Assembly: GCA_030248065.1 (NCBI GenBank)
Contig: JASAMV010007936.1
Coordinates: forward strand, 1 to 64,000
Reading direction: 5' to 3'
Length of the DNA stretch: 64,000 nucleotides
From: Rhynchonema sp. JSB1_4
Lineage: Eukaryota; Nematoda; Chromadorea; Monhysterida; Xyalidae
Numbering within the stretch: the first letter of the stretch is position 1; each line of letters starts with the position of its first letter. Both the position numbers and the translations under genes were made by a program. This document shows, piece by piece, positions 1-12,815 of the stretch. Below the pieces are notes generated by a model. That model did no database searches. It saw nothing but the letters and a program-made list of their open reading frames with translations, and was not told the DNA's origin.

Positions 1-770
1 GATCAAATGCTGCCGACGACTCAACGATTTGTTCGGGCCAATCATTCTGCAAGCAGCCAATTGAGCGATCAAACACGCGCATTTAACAACAATCACGCGA
101 TTTGTGCAGCAGCAAGTGCGAATCGAAGAAGCACGTTCAGCTCAGATTTATTGTCCGTCGAGAATCTGCGGCACAGCGTCGAAGCACCAACTCCTTAGCA
201 GCAAGAAATAGGCCGCTCTTGTCCAATTATATATTTGGAGCAGATCGCAGAACGAAAGAAACCAAAAGGCCAAAGCGAAAAGCAAAATTTTGGCCTTCCG
301 ATTGATCTACACTTGTTTACCTGAACACATTGGAGCATGAACAGAGAGCATAGGACGAGTCCGGTGATTCGTCGAGCTGGAGCATGACAGATATTGAAAC
401 AGGCAGGCACGCAAGCTGAATGGCTGCGAAAAATCAGTCAAAATTGCTTCCAGCGATCGTTTTTGCACATCACCCATGAGCGACAATGATTATTACCTCT
501 GTACAGCCACCGTTATTGAAGATAGATCCAGCATTTTCGGTGGCCAGGGCGAGAACACGTTTCTTCTCATGTCAGACACCAGGAATCGGCAGCCCGAACT
601 GAAAGAGAAATTGGCGATGAATAATATTAAGCAATAAAATTATCGAATAGCCTTTGAAATCGCTTTTTCTAGCTGCAATGTTAAGAAGAATGAGAAATTC
701 AGTCGTTTATTTAGTTTTCACTAAAAAACCGGGAAAAAGAGCCATTTTTTAAAAAAAAAGTTTGGCAATT
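1..770. other. Unassigned sequence at window start
   Basis: I see no recognisable protein, RNA or repeat boundary here. The short open frames have no familiar motif and overlap on both strands. The interval may belong to a neighbouring gene or intergenic spacer that continues to the left. Confidence 0.4.
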
Positions 771-846
771 TTTGGGTTATTGGGATCAGTATTGGGCATG
801 GATATTGGGTCTCAACCTGAGTATTGGGCATTGGGTATTGGGTAAT
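771..846 (+). repeat. Degenerate TATTGGG tandem repeat
   Basis: The word ATTGGG recurs about eight times in roughly 75 bases, spaced irregularly. It leads into the hairpin-rich tract that follows. It is a simple-sequence feature with no coding potential. Confidence 0.6.
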
Positions 847-879
847 CCGAGGTCTATACTGGCGTATTTTTCTGCAAAA

Positions 880-1345
880 TATATTTTTGGAAAAAAACCG
901 TTTTTTTCAAATATTTTTCCAGTACTATAAGAATCCACATGGTCCAAAAACACCTATTTGGAGAAAATTTGCAAATGGCCTGAAACAGGCTAAAAATGTA
1001 CTTGGAGATTAAAAAGTGCTCATTTTGAACTGTTTAGCACCGATTTACATTGGTTTTGACAACATCCTCTCGCAACCTTGGAAAATATCTCGGAAATTTT
1101 TGGAAAAAAACCGGTTTTTCCAAAAGTTGCCACTTGGAAAAATTTCCGGAAAAAAAATAACGTATTTTTCCGGGGCGTCGGAAAAAAAACGGTTTTTTTT
1201 CGGTTTTTTTTCGGCCCGCAAGTATAGTTGGGTCCCATTTGAGGTATTGGGTACCGTATTGCCGGAAATAGAACCCGGGGGGGGGGGTCTATTTTTTCAC
1301 TGGAGTCATTTTGGGGGGGTTCAATTTATGGGGGGGTCAATTATT
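880..1345. repeat. Low-complexity A/T hairpin and G-run tract
   Basis: Short palindromes of the form GGAAAAAAACC paired with GGTTTTTTTCC recur at about 888, 1105, 1150 and 1180. They give a chain of small hairpins. From about 1276 the tract changes to runs of seven to nine G (near 1278, 1312, 1330 and 1345) separated by T/A-rich spacers. The overlapping open frames are products of composition, not genes. Confidence 0.6.
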
Positions 1346-1494
1346 GGGGGGTTATGTTTTTCATTTGGCCCCCCGACGAAAAAGGGGCGTAGCTAGAGAG
1401 GAGCACCTGGAAAACTGCTCCAGGTAACTTCAAAAACCCTGGCGCAGGGCTGAAAGTAAATTCCAGAAAGAGGAGTAAAAGATGTACTAAGAAG

Positions 1495-1965
1495 ATGCAC
1501 TCCCACAGTTTGTGTCGAGTTCATGGCGCGGGTCCGGACTTGTCCGGGTATTGGGCTTATCGCGTTGTGGACCTCTGGAACAGGCTCCCAGAGGACGTTG
1601 TCTCCGCTGCCTCAATTGCGGCCTTTAAATCTAAACTAAACTCACGTGGTCGAGACGTAGTTTCTCGCCATATTTCAACAAAATTCCCAGCCGTCGTTGA
1701 CTGATCTCCTCAGTCACTGAGTTGCTGCTTTCAGGTAATCGTTGGTTTTTGGTATCGCCTGTTTTCATCTCGTGTGCGCCACTGATCACTGATTTTCGCC
1801 TGTCGTTGCTGTTTTTGGTTGGTTTAAAATTTCTCTGGTACGTTTTGTCGTTTGTTCATTCATGATTATCATTGTGTTACGTACACTCGTTTATTTTTCA
1901 GGTGTTTTCCGGATCTCGTTGTAGGTCTTTGCGTGAGCTTGCAAATAAAATTTGAAATTTGAAGA
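1495..1965 (+). mobile_element. 5'-truncated non-LTR retrotransposon (LINE) 3' end
   Basis: The frame at 1495-1704 encodes a 69-residue tail with the sequence YRVVDLWNRLPEDVVSA followed by an AFKSKL motif. This is the signature of the extreme C-terminus of many LINE reverse transcriptases, just after the RT domain (family knowledge). The stop is followed by about 230 bases of 3' UTR ending in AATAAA and a short TTTGAAA repeat near 1945-1965, which is a typical LINE tail. No endonuclease or RT core lies upstream, so this is a dead, 5'-truncated copy. The sense strand is plus. Which LINE clade it belongs to cannot be told from this tail. Confidence 0.75.
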
Positions 1966-2759
1966 ACCCAACATTTAAGTGTGACAATATTCGCGCGCTT
2001 CGCGCGTTTTGTTACCTAGTTTCACAAGAATTTGCGCTCTCAATCTGCATTCGATGACAAACTTTTACTTTTGTGAGAAGGTGCTAGAATATACTCATGG
2101 CTTGGTTGCCCAAAATGTTATCTGGAGCATTTCCTACATGTTAAATTAAGTTGCCAAAGTTACAGGAGGGACCTGTGTCTGTAGTGGCGTTCAGTTTCAT
2201 ACGAAAAGACCAAAATGGAGGCAAACCCTACCAAAAAAACTCCAAATTCGTTTCATGACTTATGAAAAATAGCACTTTCCGGAGAATGCCAGACAAGTCC
2301 CCTGGCGGCTGCTTTGGGGCACACATTGGATTTGAGATTTTGAAGTAAAAACATATCTCAAAGGTAACATAAACTCCCAGAGGGTTCATTCGGAAAACTT
2401 CCGAATAAATTCCCCACTGGGGACTTATTCGGAATATTGCTGCAGCACGAAACTGGATTTCTGGAATTCTTTCTTCTGAAGTTTATAAGGGGTGTAATTG
2501 CCTGCGTTCGGGCTACTTTAATGGTCGGTTTATACTCTGACTTCATGGGCAGTAGCAGTCAGAATTTTGCTGCAGTCAAGTGCAGTCAGCAGTCATTGGC
2601 AGTCATGACTGCTTCTGCCTGCTGCCTGCCTGTGACTGCCGATAATTTTTGACTGCCCTCAATGGCTTGACTTCCGACGACTGCCCCCTTGAAAATGAAA
2701 GAAAGAGAAATTCGCGTGTTGTTTGCCTGATTTTTTTTACACAGGCAGTGCTAGCCACA

Positions 2760-2811
2760 GCACACACAGCCGCGACACACACACACCCACACACAGACAC
2801 ACCCACAAACA
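2760..2811. repeat. CA-rich microsatellite
   Basis: Imperfect (CA)n with CACACACACC and ACAGACACACC variants, inside the element at 2522-3563. Confidence 0.75.
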
Positions 2812-2854
2812 TTGCTTATGATTATTGAATATATAGCGCGTTAAGCGGCCGGCA

Positions 2855-2925
2855 GCAGGCGTCTCTGTGTCTTAGCGGTTTAGCGTTTGGTCACCCGAGG
2901 TTTCAAACCTTGATGCTGCACACAA
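2855..2925 (+). other. tRNA-like module (degenerate)
   Basis: TGTCTTAGCGG at 2868-2878 fits the RNA polymerase III box A consensus, and GGTTTCAAACC at 2899-2909 fits box B. CGAGG pairs with CCTTG around TTTCAAA as a T-arm. The boxes are too close for a full cloverleaf and I see no acceptor stem. I read it as a tRNA-derived promoter remnant within a mobile element, not a working tRNA. Confidence 0.4.
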
Positions 2926-4240
2926 AAGTAAGCTTTTGCACATTTTTGTTATTTTTCCTATGTAATCGGACCTGGTGATTTCAAAAATGACCACGAAAAA
3001 AAAATATAAGGCGTATAAAACTCCGTGAAATCACGCAATAAATACGTTTGGATGTGATCATACAACAAAGCAACCAGTTCACGGGTTTGTTGTTCGGTCA
3101 ATGACACCAGCACTTATTGGAACTAACTCAAAAACGCCACGGGCAGTTTTTAACGCTAAATAAAGAATATTCAAACAACAAAGCGATGTTCAAAAGTGCC
3201 TTATTTGGCCCCGGCAGTCAGCAAGACCTAAACAGTCGTGGTGGAAATGACGCGGGGTGCCTTCTGTTTTTCTTTCGACACAAACCATGTTTTCTCATCC
3301 AGATCTACCGATAAACACCAAAACATGCGCGGGAGTCAGCTCAAAACTGCTCAGAAAGTTAAAACTTTTTAACTTGCTGTTTTTGACTGCCGGAAGTCAG
3401 AATCGGTGACTGCCGGTCCTTGACTGCCCGGCGCATTTATACTTTTTTCGTGTCTGTTATCGTTTTGACTGCGCTCGAGTATAAATGGGGTAGCAGTCAA
3501 TCGGATGGGAAGTCACAATTTTCTGACTGCTACTGCCGAGCAGTCAGAAGTATAAACCGACCTTAAAGCGGGAAACCGTATATCTCATGCTTGCTTTTTT
3601 ACTACGCAGTTAGACTGTTTATGTCCAACGGTCACAAAAACAACGATCAAACAAGATAAACCACGTTAAAACTGTCAGAATTTATCTTTGAAAAGTTGCT
3701 TTCAGGACAAACAAACGCGAACTTGTGCCGACTTACGCTCACCCTTTTGATCATGAAAGGCAGTGAGACTGAGACAAGAACCAGCTCGCTGACAGATGAA
3801 ACCTTTGTGAAACATTTCACACGTGGCTGTTGGTTGACGAGCTGGTTGGATTCCCTACTAAATGTTCTGCCGTTGCCTGATCAAAAGGGGGAGCGTAAGT
3901 CGGCACAAGCTCGAGTTTGTTCCCGAAAGCAAATTTTTAAAAATTAATTCTCACAATTTAAACGCATTTCATTTTGTTTGAACGATGTTTTTGTGATCAC
4001 TCATCGTATATAGTCACATTTTATTGCGAAAGGCCGGATTCTGAGAGCATGCGATATCCGGTTGCCCGGTTTAAATGCCTTTAAGATGTGAAAACTACAC
4101 TCTTTAAGTTCTCATTAGTATATGTTTTGGGCCGAATGAAGTGCATTATAATAAGTGTTCGCGAGGCACGAAAAAGTTTTTTTCCTAAATAAGCTCCATG
4201 GGGCTCATTCAGGAAATTTCCGAATAAGCCCCATGGTGTG

Positions 4241-7200
4241 GAACCATTCGGGGAAAGGGACTCATTTGGCACTCAACGGTATTTTTATTAGGGATTTAGG
4301 GGCCCCGGCGTGCGACACAGCGCCAAAATTTCTCTTAGTTGTTGTGAGCGAACGCCTTTGTTGCCCATATACATACCACTGCCATTAACAGTATCAGGAT
4401 GAACAACGAATGTTTTTTAAGGTGACCTAACAAACACATGCATCATTGGCGACAGATTCCAGCAATATGAGCTTTCTTGTCACGCACGGGAGCAGGGCGA
4501 ATGCAAAACATTCCCGTTTCAAAACGCTGCTTCAGGTTTTTCGGTTCACAAATTTGCGTCTGATGCTGGACGTCTCGCCGCATGATCATCATTTCGTATG
4601 GGTGGCTGACCGGTGCATTTATCAACCTCTTACGCCAGTTGAATCCCTAGTTGAAGCCAGTAGTGAGTGAGACACCACAAGGGACGGATGGAACAGGCGC
4701 ATTTTTCAAGAGCAGCAGCATCAGAGGAAATGAAGAGCCCAAAACACGGACACAAAGGAAATAATGGACACTTGAGCAGCTGCTGATAGATTGGGGGGTT
4801 CGATCCTTGGAGGGCATTCAAGCCCAGCACCAATCGGTTCTGTATTAATTTTAGTGCCCTCACTTCTTCGTTCACATGGGTGCTGTAACGTGAGGCCCTT
4901 CATTTCTATAGCAAATTCTGGCTCTGACCAAATAAAAGGAGCACATCTTGAGAACCGCACTATAAGCTTTATGTATTCAAACACAGACGCAGATTATACG
5001 AACGTGCAAGATAACGTAAGAAACGCAGTGCTTGTGTATGGTGTTGCGTGTGTGGGGCTTTATACTGTATGTTCAAATGTTCACTCTGTTCCCTGCTGAC
5101 TCAACCCATCCAGGCAGCAGATCCTTTCATCATCACGCGTTTTCGAGGTTAAGTTGAAAGCGTTTCTGCCATTTCATTAGAGCCTGACCAGCAAAAGCGC
5201 TTCTTGTCTGTTTCGCATCTCATTAGCGCAGGAAAAGACGCTCAGAGTTCTACTTTTTAATCAAAGTGGACGCACATATGTATATGCACTTTTTCAAGAC
5301 AACAGAGCATCTGGGACTGGGATGGGACACGCGTCGTGCTGTTGAAATTGCTTCATTTCTCACTCTTGTCACCAAAGAATTCGTCGAGAAATAGGTAGAA
5401 TAAGAAGCACGTGTGGTATTTCATTCCATGAGACTTCGACACAATTTTCTAACGTCCGCCACAATTTGAGTGCATAATCAATGCTCAATCAAGTCGCAAG
5501 CGGCGCGCGCAATCCCTTTGGGAACCCCTTGACACGTAGTATACGCGTGCGTGTTACTTGACTTGCAGGTTACTACATACATACGTATGTATGTTGTATG
5601 TAAAATGTGGTTTCATTATGCTGCTTGATTATCTTGTAAAATCTCGAATCCAAACAGCACATGCTGTCTGACTCGCGATGTTTTCTGGTCTCCTTGCCAG
5701 TGCACTTACTAATTTTACAAGACTCAGTTTTCTATGAAAGCTGAGCTCTTGGCTTCAGAGGAAAGCTAATTTTAGTTGGTTATCCTTATCATCAATGGGA
5801 AAGACATCGTTTTTCGACCTATACGACGAAACGCATAAGCCAACCTAACAAAGCTCTTTGCAACTGTGCATCCATTTTCGAGCTCCACCGTCTCGTTAAT
5901 GGGTGTACTTTTCTCCCCTGGAGGTCTCAGAAGAAAACGGACGCAAACGGGTTGTTTTTCACGCCTGGCACATTTTTGTTTCATGCGCGAAGCACTAAAT
6001 TACAGATAGTTACCCTTGTACACCCAAACAAGTCGACCTCCCATCTTGAAAAAGTAGCCGAGCACTTTTATTGTGTGTGTCCTACAACGGCTTCGGCCAA
6101 TGTATAATGAATGATTAGACGTCTTATCGCTAATGTCCCGGTATTAGGCGTTCTCTTTTCCGCGCTTGTCAGACTCCTTGGTACCGTCCAACGCCAAAGC
6201 TCGGAACTGAACCCGTTAAAAGCGCTCTTTATGTTTGTTTCCATCCCAGTTTGGAGCACGCCCCAATGACTCAGCGATATGGACCGATATCAGCTCTAAG
6301 CCAGTCGGTGGCAGTTTTGGATAATTCAGCAGTCTATAAATAGTTTGCTCGCAATATTTCGAGAACTTTCTGTTTTGCTGCAGCTGCACTTTAATGCGGT
6401 GATCGGAACTTTGCTCCAGCACGACTACCTTGGTGCATGTGCAATGTCTGAAGCATTGGCAATGTTTTGGGAGCCAATGTTTCCGAGATGTGATGAAACT
6501 TCTCCCAAGTGTCAGTTGGCTGAATCATGCTCGTTCTTCTTTCAGGCGCGTTTGTGTTTATCGTGTTAAAAATTCATGACTTGTTTTTCTCTGACACTCT
6601 TCAAAACACTCTTCAAGCTACATTCTGAGAGTACTGAAAACCAACCCCGGTTTCGGTGTTCAATTTGTGAAATCAGAACCTCGAATTTGTCCGCCTCCAC
6701 AAGTCACGTTCCAATCAGCTTAGCGTTCCGGACCTGGTGCGTTGAAACTCATTAATTATACGGACAGGCTTGTGTCATGTTTCGTTGTCTCCCCTGCCAC
6801 CACGTGGATTAGAAACATCATTTCGTGATAATCTACCTTGCCTGTCGTTGGTTAACATACTTTTTCTGGGCGCGGAAAATGCGGCAATCCGTTATTTCAT
6901 GGTCTTTTTAAGTGAAATGTAGATAGAGTAGATCTGATAACTGAGATTTTTTGCCCGTGTGCATTGTACTGAGCAAAAAATATAATTACTTCCATGCAAA
7001 GGAAGAGCAAAACCCCGGTTTTCCTCACAGCCTAATGGATGGGATTAGTTGGCGGGATAACATGAATACAGCACCGTCTTGCCTTTACATTGACCACATG
7101 AAATGTCACGATTCATGATTATTTAACCAAGGTTTCCCATTTTTATTATCCGATTCACCTTGAAAGCAGTGATCAGCGTGCGTGACATTCTAAACAACAA

Positions 7201-9015
7201 AATCCTCCTTTACAGTTAATCCTTGGTTTTAGCACAGCTTCAATTATTGATTATTAGTGCCGGTGTACAGCTCGGTGCAGCTTGTGCACCTCACATGACC
7301 AAAATGTTCCAAATTTGGAACACAACTCCCATGTGCAAGGCTCTGTTTTGGTCGCAATACCAAAAGCGTCTCCACTCTGTCTAACGAGCTAAAAGCGTCT
7401 TCGCGTGCTGCTGTTGCGCTCGGCTTAAATCGACCTTTGCACGCTTTTTCGGATACCAAATGTCTGTTGGAATAAGTAATGCTAGGTGCTGGTACCCGAC
7501 TAAGCGGCCTTTAACAACCGCTAATAACACGAATGCCCTATCTTGTAGTACCCCGCCCTCTAAATGTGCATTTCTTTTCGTGCAAGCATGGAACGGCTAT
7601 ACGTATATTTGGTTAGAATGTTCTTGTACTGCCACAGCCACTTGAAAAGCGGCGTGCCCCATGTGCCTGTGACAGAAATGTAATCCGGGACACGGGCTGG
7701 ACTCTCTGTATTCGTGACGGCAGAGGTCCGATATAATGCCAGATGTAAAGTTATTACTCACCTCAGAGCACCGATGAAATATACTTGGCGTAGCTCCCCG
7801 AAAAATTGCGCGTTCCACAGTCAACCGCGGAGTTATTATAATCCTGTGTTGAAATGAAATTGGGTAATGTGGCCACCAGGAGACATATGTAAATAATCGG
7901 TGTCAGCCTTCAGTGCTGTCACAGAGAACCACGTGCAGTTCCAAAATTTCTTGTCCCCAATTTCTATCCCGAAACCCGAAAGAGTGCCGTGACATTTATT
8001 TATGTAAACGTACCCATGTTGGTTTAGAAGCACGCATGGCCCGACTGCAAAAGGCCCATTTGCATGTCCTGGTGACTAAGCTACAGTATATGTATGTATG
8101 TTGTCATGTACATGTATGTATGTATACTATACCTACATATACCTCACTATGGTGCTTGCGCGTACAATTGCGCTTACTGCTTGCTGCATGTTGTAAGCTC
8201 TTACTAGCATGCAGGATGACTATAACAAGCCGTGGAGGCCAACCCCAAAGCTTTGAGCGTCATACGCCACTCTATCTATCAATGCAGATGTGGCTTTGTA
8301 CCTTTGGCTTGGTTCGTGTAGGTAGACATTTCACTGTAACCGGCAAGCCAGCCGAACGTAAAATTTGTAACAGAGTCAGACCATATACTGTTGTACCTAA
8401 GTATCATTTTGTTGTTTATACTACTAAACACCACCAGAGATGTCACTGCAGCTAACTAATATACAAACCCATCATTATATTTGTGGCCCAGATATGCACA
8501 GCTTGTCGGCTTGGTTTTAGCTGCACACTTTTACTTGTTACATAATCGTAAAAACTGGTCGCCTTACGTATGTATGTATGTAATACCTACTTCAGACATC
8601 TGGGGACTGTGCGTATGCAAAGTGACACGATCGTTGAGCTTATACCGCTGGTACTCAAGTAATTTTAAGTGCGGATAAATCTACGGCCGTTATAAAACCT
8701 TTCTTATAAGTTTTACTGCTATGCCAGTAGCGCTACGCGGTGACACGCGCCACAAACATACACCCGCAGCTCGTAAGATCTTTTTAGCAGCTTACGGAGG
8801 CTGTTAAAGTCCGCGGATTTTTATTACCTTTTTATTCGGTCGCGACTTTTGGACATGGTGCTATACCATACGTAAAAGTGCGCAGTGTCACAGAAATTAG
8901 CATTTTAGTGAATCTTGTTTACAAGAAGCTGTTGATGGTGGTACATACATACGGTATCGCTACCCCACCTGAGCGAAAAGGCATGTCGCTCATTATTGGT
9001 CTTGATCTCTCAAAA
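4241..9015. other. Gene-poor spacer with TATG/TACA microsatellites
   Basis: No family-recognisable coding sequence was found. Simple repeats include a palindromic TACATACATACGTATGTATG tract near 5573-5592, TATGTATG runs near 8088-8130, and another near 8570-8580. The longest open frame (7913-8455, plus) crosses the microsatellite and has no recognisable motif, so I do not call it a gene. Confidence 0.5.
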
Positions 9016-9019
9016 GAAT

Positions 9020-9240
9020 TTTGTCAGACTGTAAGGCGCTTTGAGGGCACGCCTTTGCGCAAGAGACCAGTAGTGTGACACGTTGCTGTTTCGGCCCGTA
9101 ACGCCTGGCAGCTTAGGTGATCCGGGCCAGTCGTCAGAGACGAAATCACCGGGTGTACCCCGAAGCACCTTACCGTCTGACCAATAACATTGGTATTTTT
9201 TGCTTCAATGCAGCCCTCAAGGCAACCCAGACATAGAATT
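9020..9240. repeat. Dispersed repeat, first copy (second near 54.6 kb)
   Basis: The segment from about 9030 to 9115 (core CTTTGAGGGCACGCCTTTGC, then TGTTTCGGCCCGTA) recurs in the same orientation at about 54,600-54,668. The segment from about 9165 to 9235 (AATACCAATG and TGCTTCAATGCAG region) matches 54,535-54,600 in inverted orientation. Parts of one repeat unit are therefore arranged differently at the two sites. There is no coding potential. Confidence 0.6.
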
Positions 9241-10593
9241 TTGTCAGTTTCACAATTGCCGCCGGACGCCTCGTGCCAAGCAATTTAAAAAATCAACTCG
9301 ACCCATTCCAAATTGAGTGCGTAACGCCCACCCAGATGGAGAGCAAAGAAACGTTCCCAGCGTAAAGTGCAACGGCGGCGGGCATTCAAATTGAAATGAC
9401 TTCATTTCCGTTGTCACTTCGTTGACCCGATGCTGAGTGCGCGAAGATTCCCCTGAGCGTCGGCAAACACTCTTATTGCTGGCAGCGGTAGGGCCCGGAC
9501 GCACTTCGCTGTTTTGTTGTTGGCACCCTTTTTGGATTTCGAGAGACGTTTTTTGCGCCCAGATGGGTGGATAGCACCTGAATTTTGGGTACTGGACCAC
9601 TTGGTTCGCAGACGCATAACTGGACCCAATGAAACCCTTTCCACCACAGTCACTTTACACTGGTATACCGCAGCTCTTGTTTTGTTTTTTGTTTGTTTTC
9701 TCAAAGTTTGGTTGCGTTGGGCCACAATGTTACTGCACCAACGAACAAAAAAAAATTTCTTTCTCATTTATTTTTTGTAAATCGGTTTGGCGACTCCATT
9801 AGTTTTCCTTAGATCTTTTCTTACAAATGTTTCTAACTCAAGCCGAGACCCATAGATAAAGACCAAGTAGATACAAATGTGCCCGAAGTCTTGATAGTCG
9901 GCGATTTATTGTATTAATCCGGACAATATAAAGTCGTTTTGATACAACCCCATTTTGAGACCGCACCAGCACGCGCGCCCCAACGTGGACTCGTTTCCCA
10001 GAGTTAGTCCCCGGTGGAATCCCTAAAAATTAAGACTTTCCAACAAGGCAGGGTTTTGTCAAGAAAAACTCAGTTAGGTCGACAAAAAACCACATTAGGG
10101 AGTTATCGCAGGGTTCAATTTCCCGTACCTTGTACATATAAGCGCGTTACATGGTTTTGCATGGCTGATAGTGTACCATGGCCTATTTGGCCATTTCGCA
10201 CCTCAGACCCCCCGCCCCCCCCGCGCCCCCCCCGCGCCCCCATGTATTTGATGTAAAACGAACAGTGTGCGGTAAAATTCGAAAAATTTCGAAAATTACA
10301 GGGTATCTTCTAATTTTTCGCACATTGCGCGGGAAAAAAACGACAACACCCCGCGCCCCTTTTCTACTGTAGCCTGCCTGGCTGGCGCTGCTCAGTCTGC
10401 ATATAAGTGAAGGCCCGGCCCGTGCGCATAAGTGAGAGATCCACCCGCGCCCCTCTTCCTATCATCCCCACCCAGGTAGCACGGATGTCTGCTACGTGTA
10501 GAACTGCTGCGCATCCTACAAGGGTCCGTCTCGGAGCGGGCTAGACCTAGGTTGCCTGGATCCCCCTCTTCCGTTCATGTTTACGATACCGCA

Positions 10594-11530
10594 ACATTTA
10601 TGAACACACCTTCATTCAGAACAGATAGTTAAGTTACAGTTAGCAAAGTTATAGGTAATGTTTTTTGGCAATAACATTTATGAACTTTTCGTCTGAACAT
10701 TTATGAACCCAGCTTCCTTCAGAACAGATATAGTTAAGTTACAGTTACCTAAGTTATAGTTAACGTTTTTTACCTGTAACGTTAATAAACTTTTCGTGTA
10801 AACATTTATGAACACAGCTTCATTCAGAACAGATAGTTAAGTTACAGTTAGCAAAGTTATAGGTAATGTTTTTTTGGCAATAACATTTATGAACTTTTCG
10901 TCTGAACATTTATGAACCCAGCTTCCTTCAGAACAGATATAGTTAAGTTACAGTTACCTAAGTTATAGTTAACGTTTTTTACCTGTAACGTTAATAAACT
11001 TTTCGTGTAAACATTTATGAACACAGCTTCATTCAGAACAGATAGTTAAGTTACAGTTAGCAAAGTTATAGGTAATGTTTTTTTGGCAATAACATTTATG
11101 AACTTTTCGTCTGAACATTTATGAACCCAGCTTCCTTCAGAACAGATAGTTAAGTTACAGTTACCTAAGTTATAGTTAACGTTTTTTTACCTGTAACATT
11201 AATACACTTTTCGTGTAAACATTTATGAACGCACCTTCATTCAGGACAGATAGTTCAGTTACCGTTAAACAATTTATAGTTAACGTTTTTTATATATAAC
11301 ATTAAAAAACTTTTCGTGTGAACATTTATGAACCCAGCTTCATTCATAACAAATAGCTAGGTTACAGGTACCTAAGTTAAAGTTAATGTTTTTTGGCAGA
11401 TAACATTTATGAACTTTTCGTGAGGACATTTATGAACGCACCTTCATTCAGGACAGATAGTTCAGTTACCGTTAGACCAGTTATAGTTAAGGTTTTTTTA
11501 CATATAACATTAATGAACTTTTCGAATCCG
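10594..11530 (+). repeat. ~104-bp tandem repeat array, left arm
   Basis: Units begin AACATTTATGAAC and contain TTCATTCAGAACAGATAG, with starts near 10,594, 10,700, 10,803, 10,906, 11,010 and 11,115, then more diverged units to about 11,530. Alternate units are more alike, giving a higher-order period near 208 bases. It lies inside the long-TIR element. Confidence 0.8.
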
Positions 11531-12329
11531 AATCAAAACGAATCAAAATTATTCGACAGCTGTACCACGCTCGCCTAAAAAATTAATAGTACGTAACAAG
11601 GCAGGCACTAAGCTATCTAATACTGGTGCAGGGCCCGCGGACGTACAAACTGAACTCGTATAAGGCGCCAACTACCAAAGAACCGCACGACGCAATTAGC
11701 ATAAGCATACCAGCGTACAACACTTACTCGCATTGAAGCGGTGATCCTAACCGCGTTGTTTTCAGCGACCACGCTCTGCGCTTGCAGCGGGTCAAAAAGA
11801 CCTAACACAAGAACGTGCGCAGCGTGTGCATCCATGTTGGAGAACGGTAGGTTGCCCTTAGATCGGGACAAGCAAAATGAATGAATGAGGAAGAGGAATA
11901 TAATGACGCAAAAACCTCAGGTGCCAGATACATGTACCGCAATTTACGCATGCATTCATCAGTATGTGCGCTAATAAAATTTGTTATTACACCAGCCCAC
12001 CCACTGAGAACCTGGCTGTACCGCAGCCGCAGCAACACATTAATGACCGGTGATACTAATATTGGTGATTACCTTGCAGGTAACAAAGGACAAACGTCTA
12101 AGGCCAAGCCATGGCAATAAAAACGCACATAAACATTTCTCAAACAGTTTGTGAGTGCCACGTGGTGGTTCACTTATGAAAGAAACTATTCTGAAACGTT
12201 TCGCAAACCTAAACACTAACTGAGCCAATGCCGTGTGGTGTGGTAATTCTGTAGGGAACGCTGTTGTTGGTAAATATTGAATGTAAGTAAATACATAATT
12301 TCAAGTTTATAAATATTATGTACCAAAAA

Positions 12330-12815
12330 ACATTAACTGTAACTTACCGACCTGTTCCGAATGAAGCTGCGTTCATAAATGTTCACACGAAAAGTTCATA
12401 AATGTTATATGTAAAAAAACGTTAACGATAAATTGTTTACCGGTAACTATAACTTACCTACCTGTTGTGAATGAAGGTACGTTCATAAATGTTTACACGA
12501 AAAGTTTATAAATGTTATATGTAAAAAAACCTTAACTATAAATTGTTTAACGGTAACTGTAACTTACCTACCTGTTCTGAATGAAGGTGCGTTCATAAAT
12601 GTTCACACTCGAAGTTCATAAATAAAAAACGTTAACTGTAACTTAGGTAACTGTAACTTAACCATCTGTCCTGAATGAAGCTGGGTTCATAAATGTATAC
12701 AGGAAAAGTTTATAAAATTTGTCTGTAAGAAAACATTAACTATAGCTATAGTTTGTTATAGCTTAGCTAAGTGTAACTTAACTATGTGTTCTGAATGAAG
12801 GTGTGTTCATAAATG
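12330..12815 (-). repeat. ~104-bp tandem repeat array, right arm
   Basis: This is the inverted counterpart of the left array: GTTCATAAATGTT units with CTGAATGAAG. There are about five copies, fewer than on the left, so the two arms have gained or lost units independently. Confidence 0.75.

Larger units (their letters stand above)
2522..3563. mobile_element. MITE-like element, TAA duplication, TTTATAC ends
   Basis: The ends are (T/A)GGTCGGTTTATAC and its complement, and the inverted similarity continues through GGCAGTAGCAGTCAGAA on both sides. TAA flanks each end (2519-2521 and 3564-3566). The interior is rich in short GCAGTCA/TGACTGC words, carries a CA microsatellite and a tRNA-like module, and has no transposase frame. 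A 3-bp TWA duplication is the habit of PIF/Harbinger elements (family knowledge), so I infer a Harbinger-type MITE. It sits inside the left arm of a foldback, whose intact right arm preserves the empty target as TTTAAA. Confidence 0.7.
2370..4240. mobile_element. Foldback/inverted-repeat element, interrupted
   Basis: The left arm (about 2370-2521, continuing at 3564-3800) and right arm (about 3870-4240) are diverged inverted copies. Landmarks that pair are TTCCGAATAAATTCCCC at about 2400 with its complement near 4190-4230; TTAAAGCGGGAAACCGTATA at 3564 with the complement of 4050-4074; and the inner arms around GCTTGTGCCGACTTACGCTC, about 3712-3735 against 3893-3914. The left arm is split by another element at 2522-3563. 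I could not fix the outermost base or a target duplication. There is no transposase frame, so it is non-autonomous. Arm divergence suggests it is older than its insert. Confidence 0.65.

Noticed and set aside
7913..8455. 180-codon open frame on the plus strand
   Set aside because: It runs through a TATG microsatellite, has no recognisable domain and a composition unlike the three real genes.
10594..12815. CRISPR-like direct repeats
   Set aside because: Units are about 104 bases, contiguous, without unique spacers, and occur in opposite orientations in the arms of a eukaryotic transposable element.
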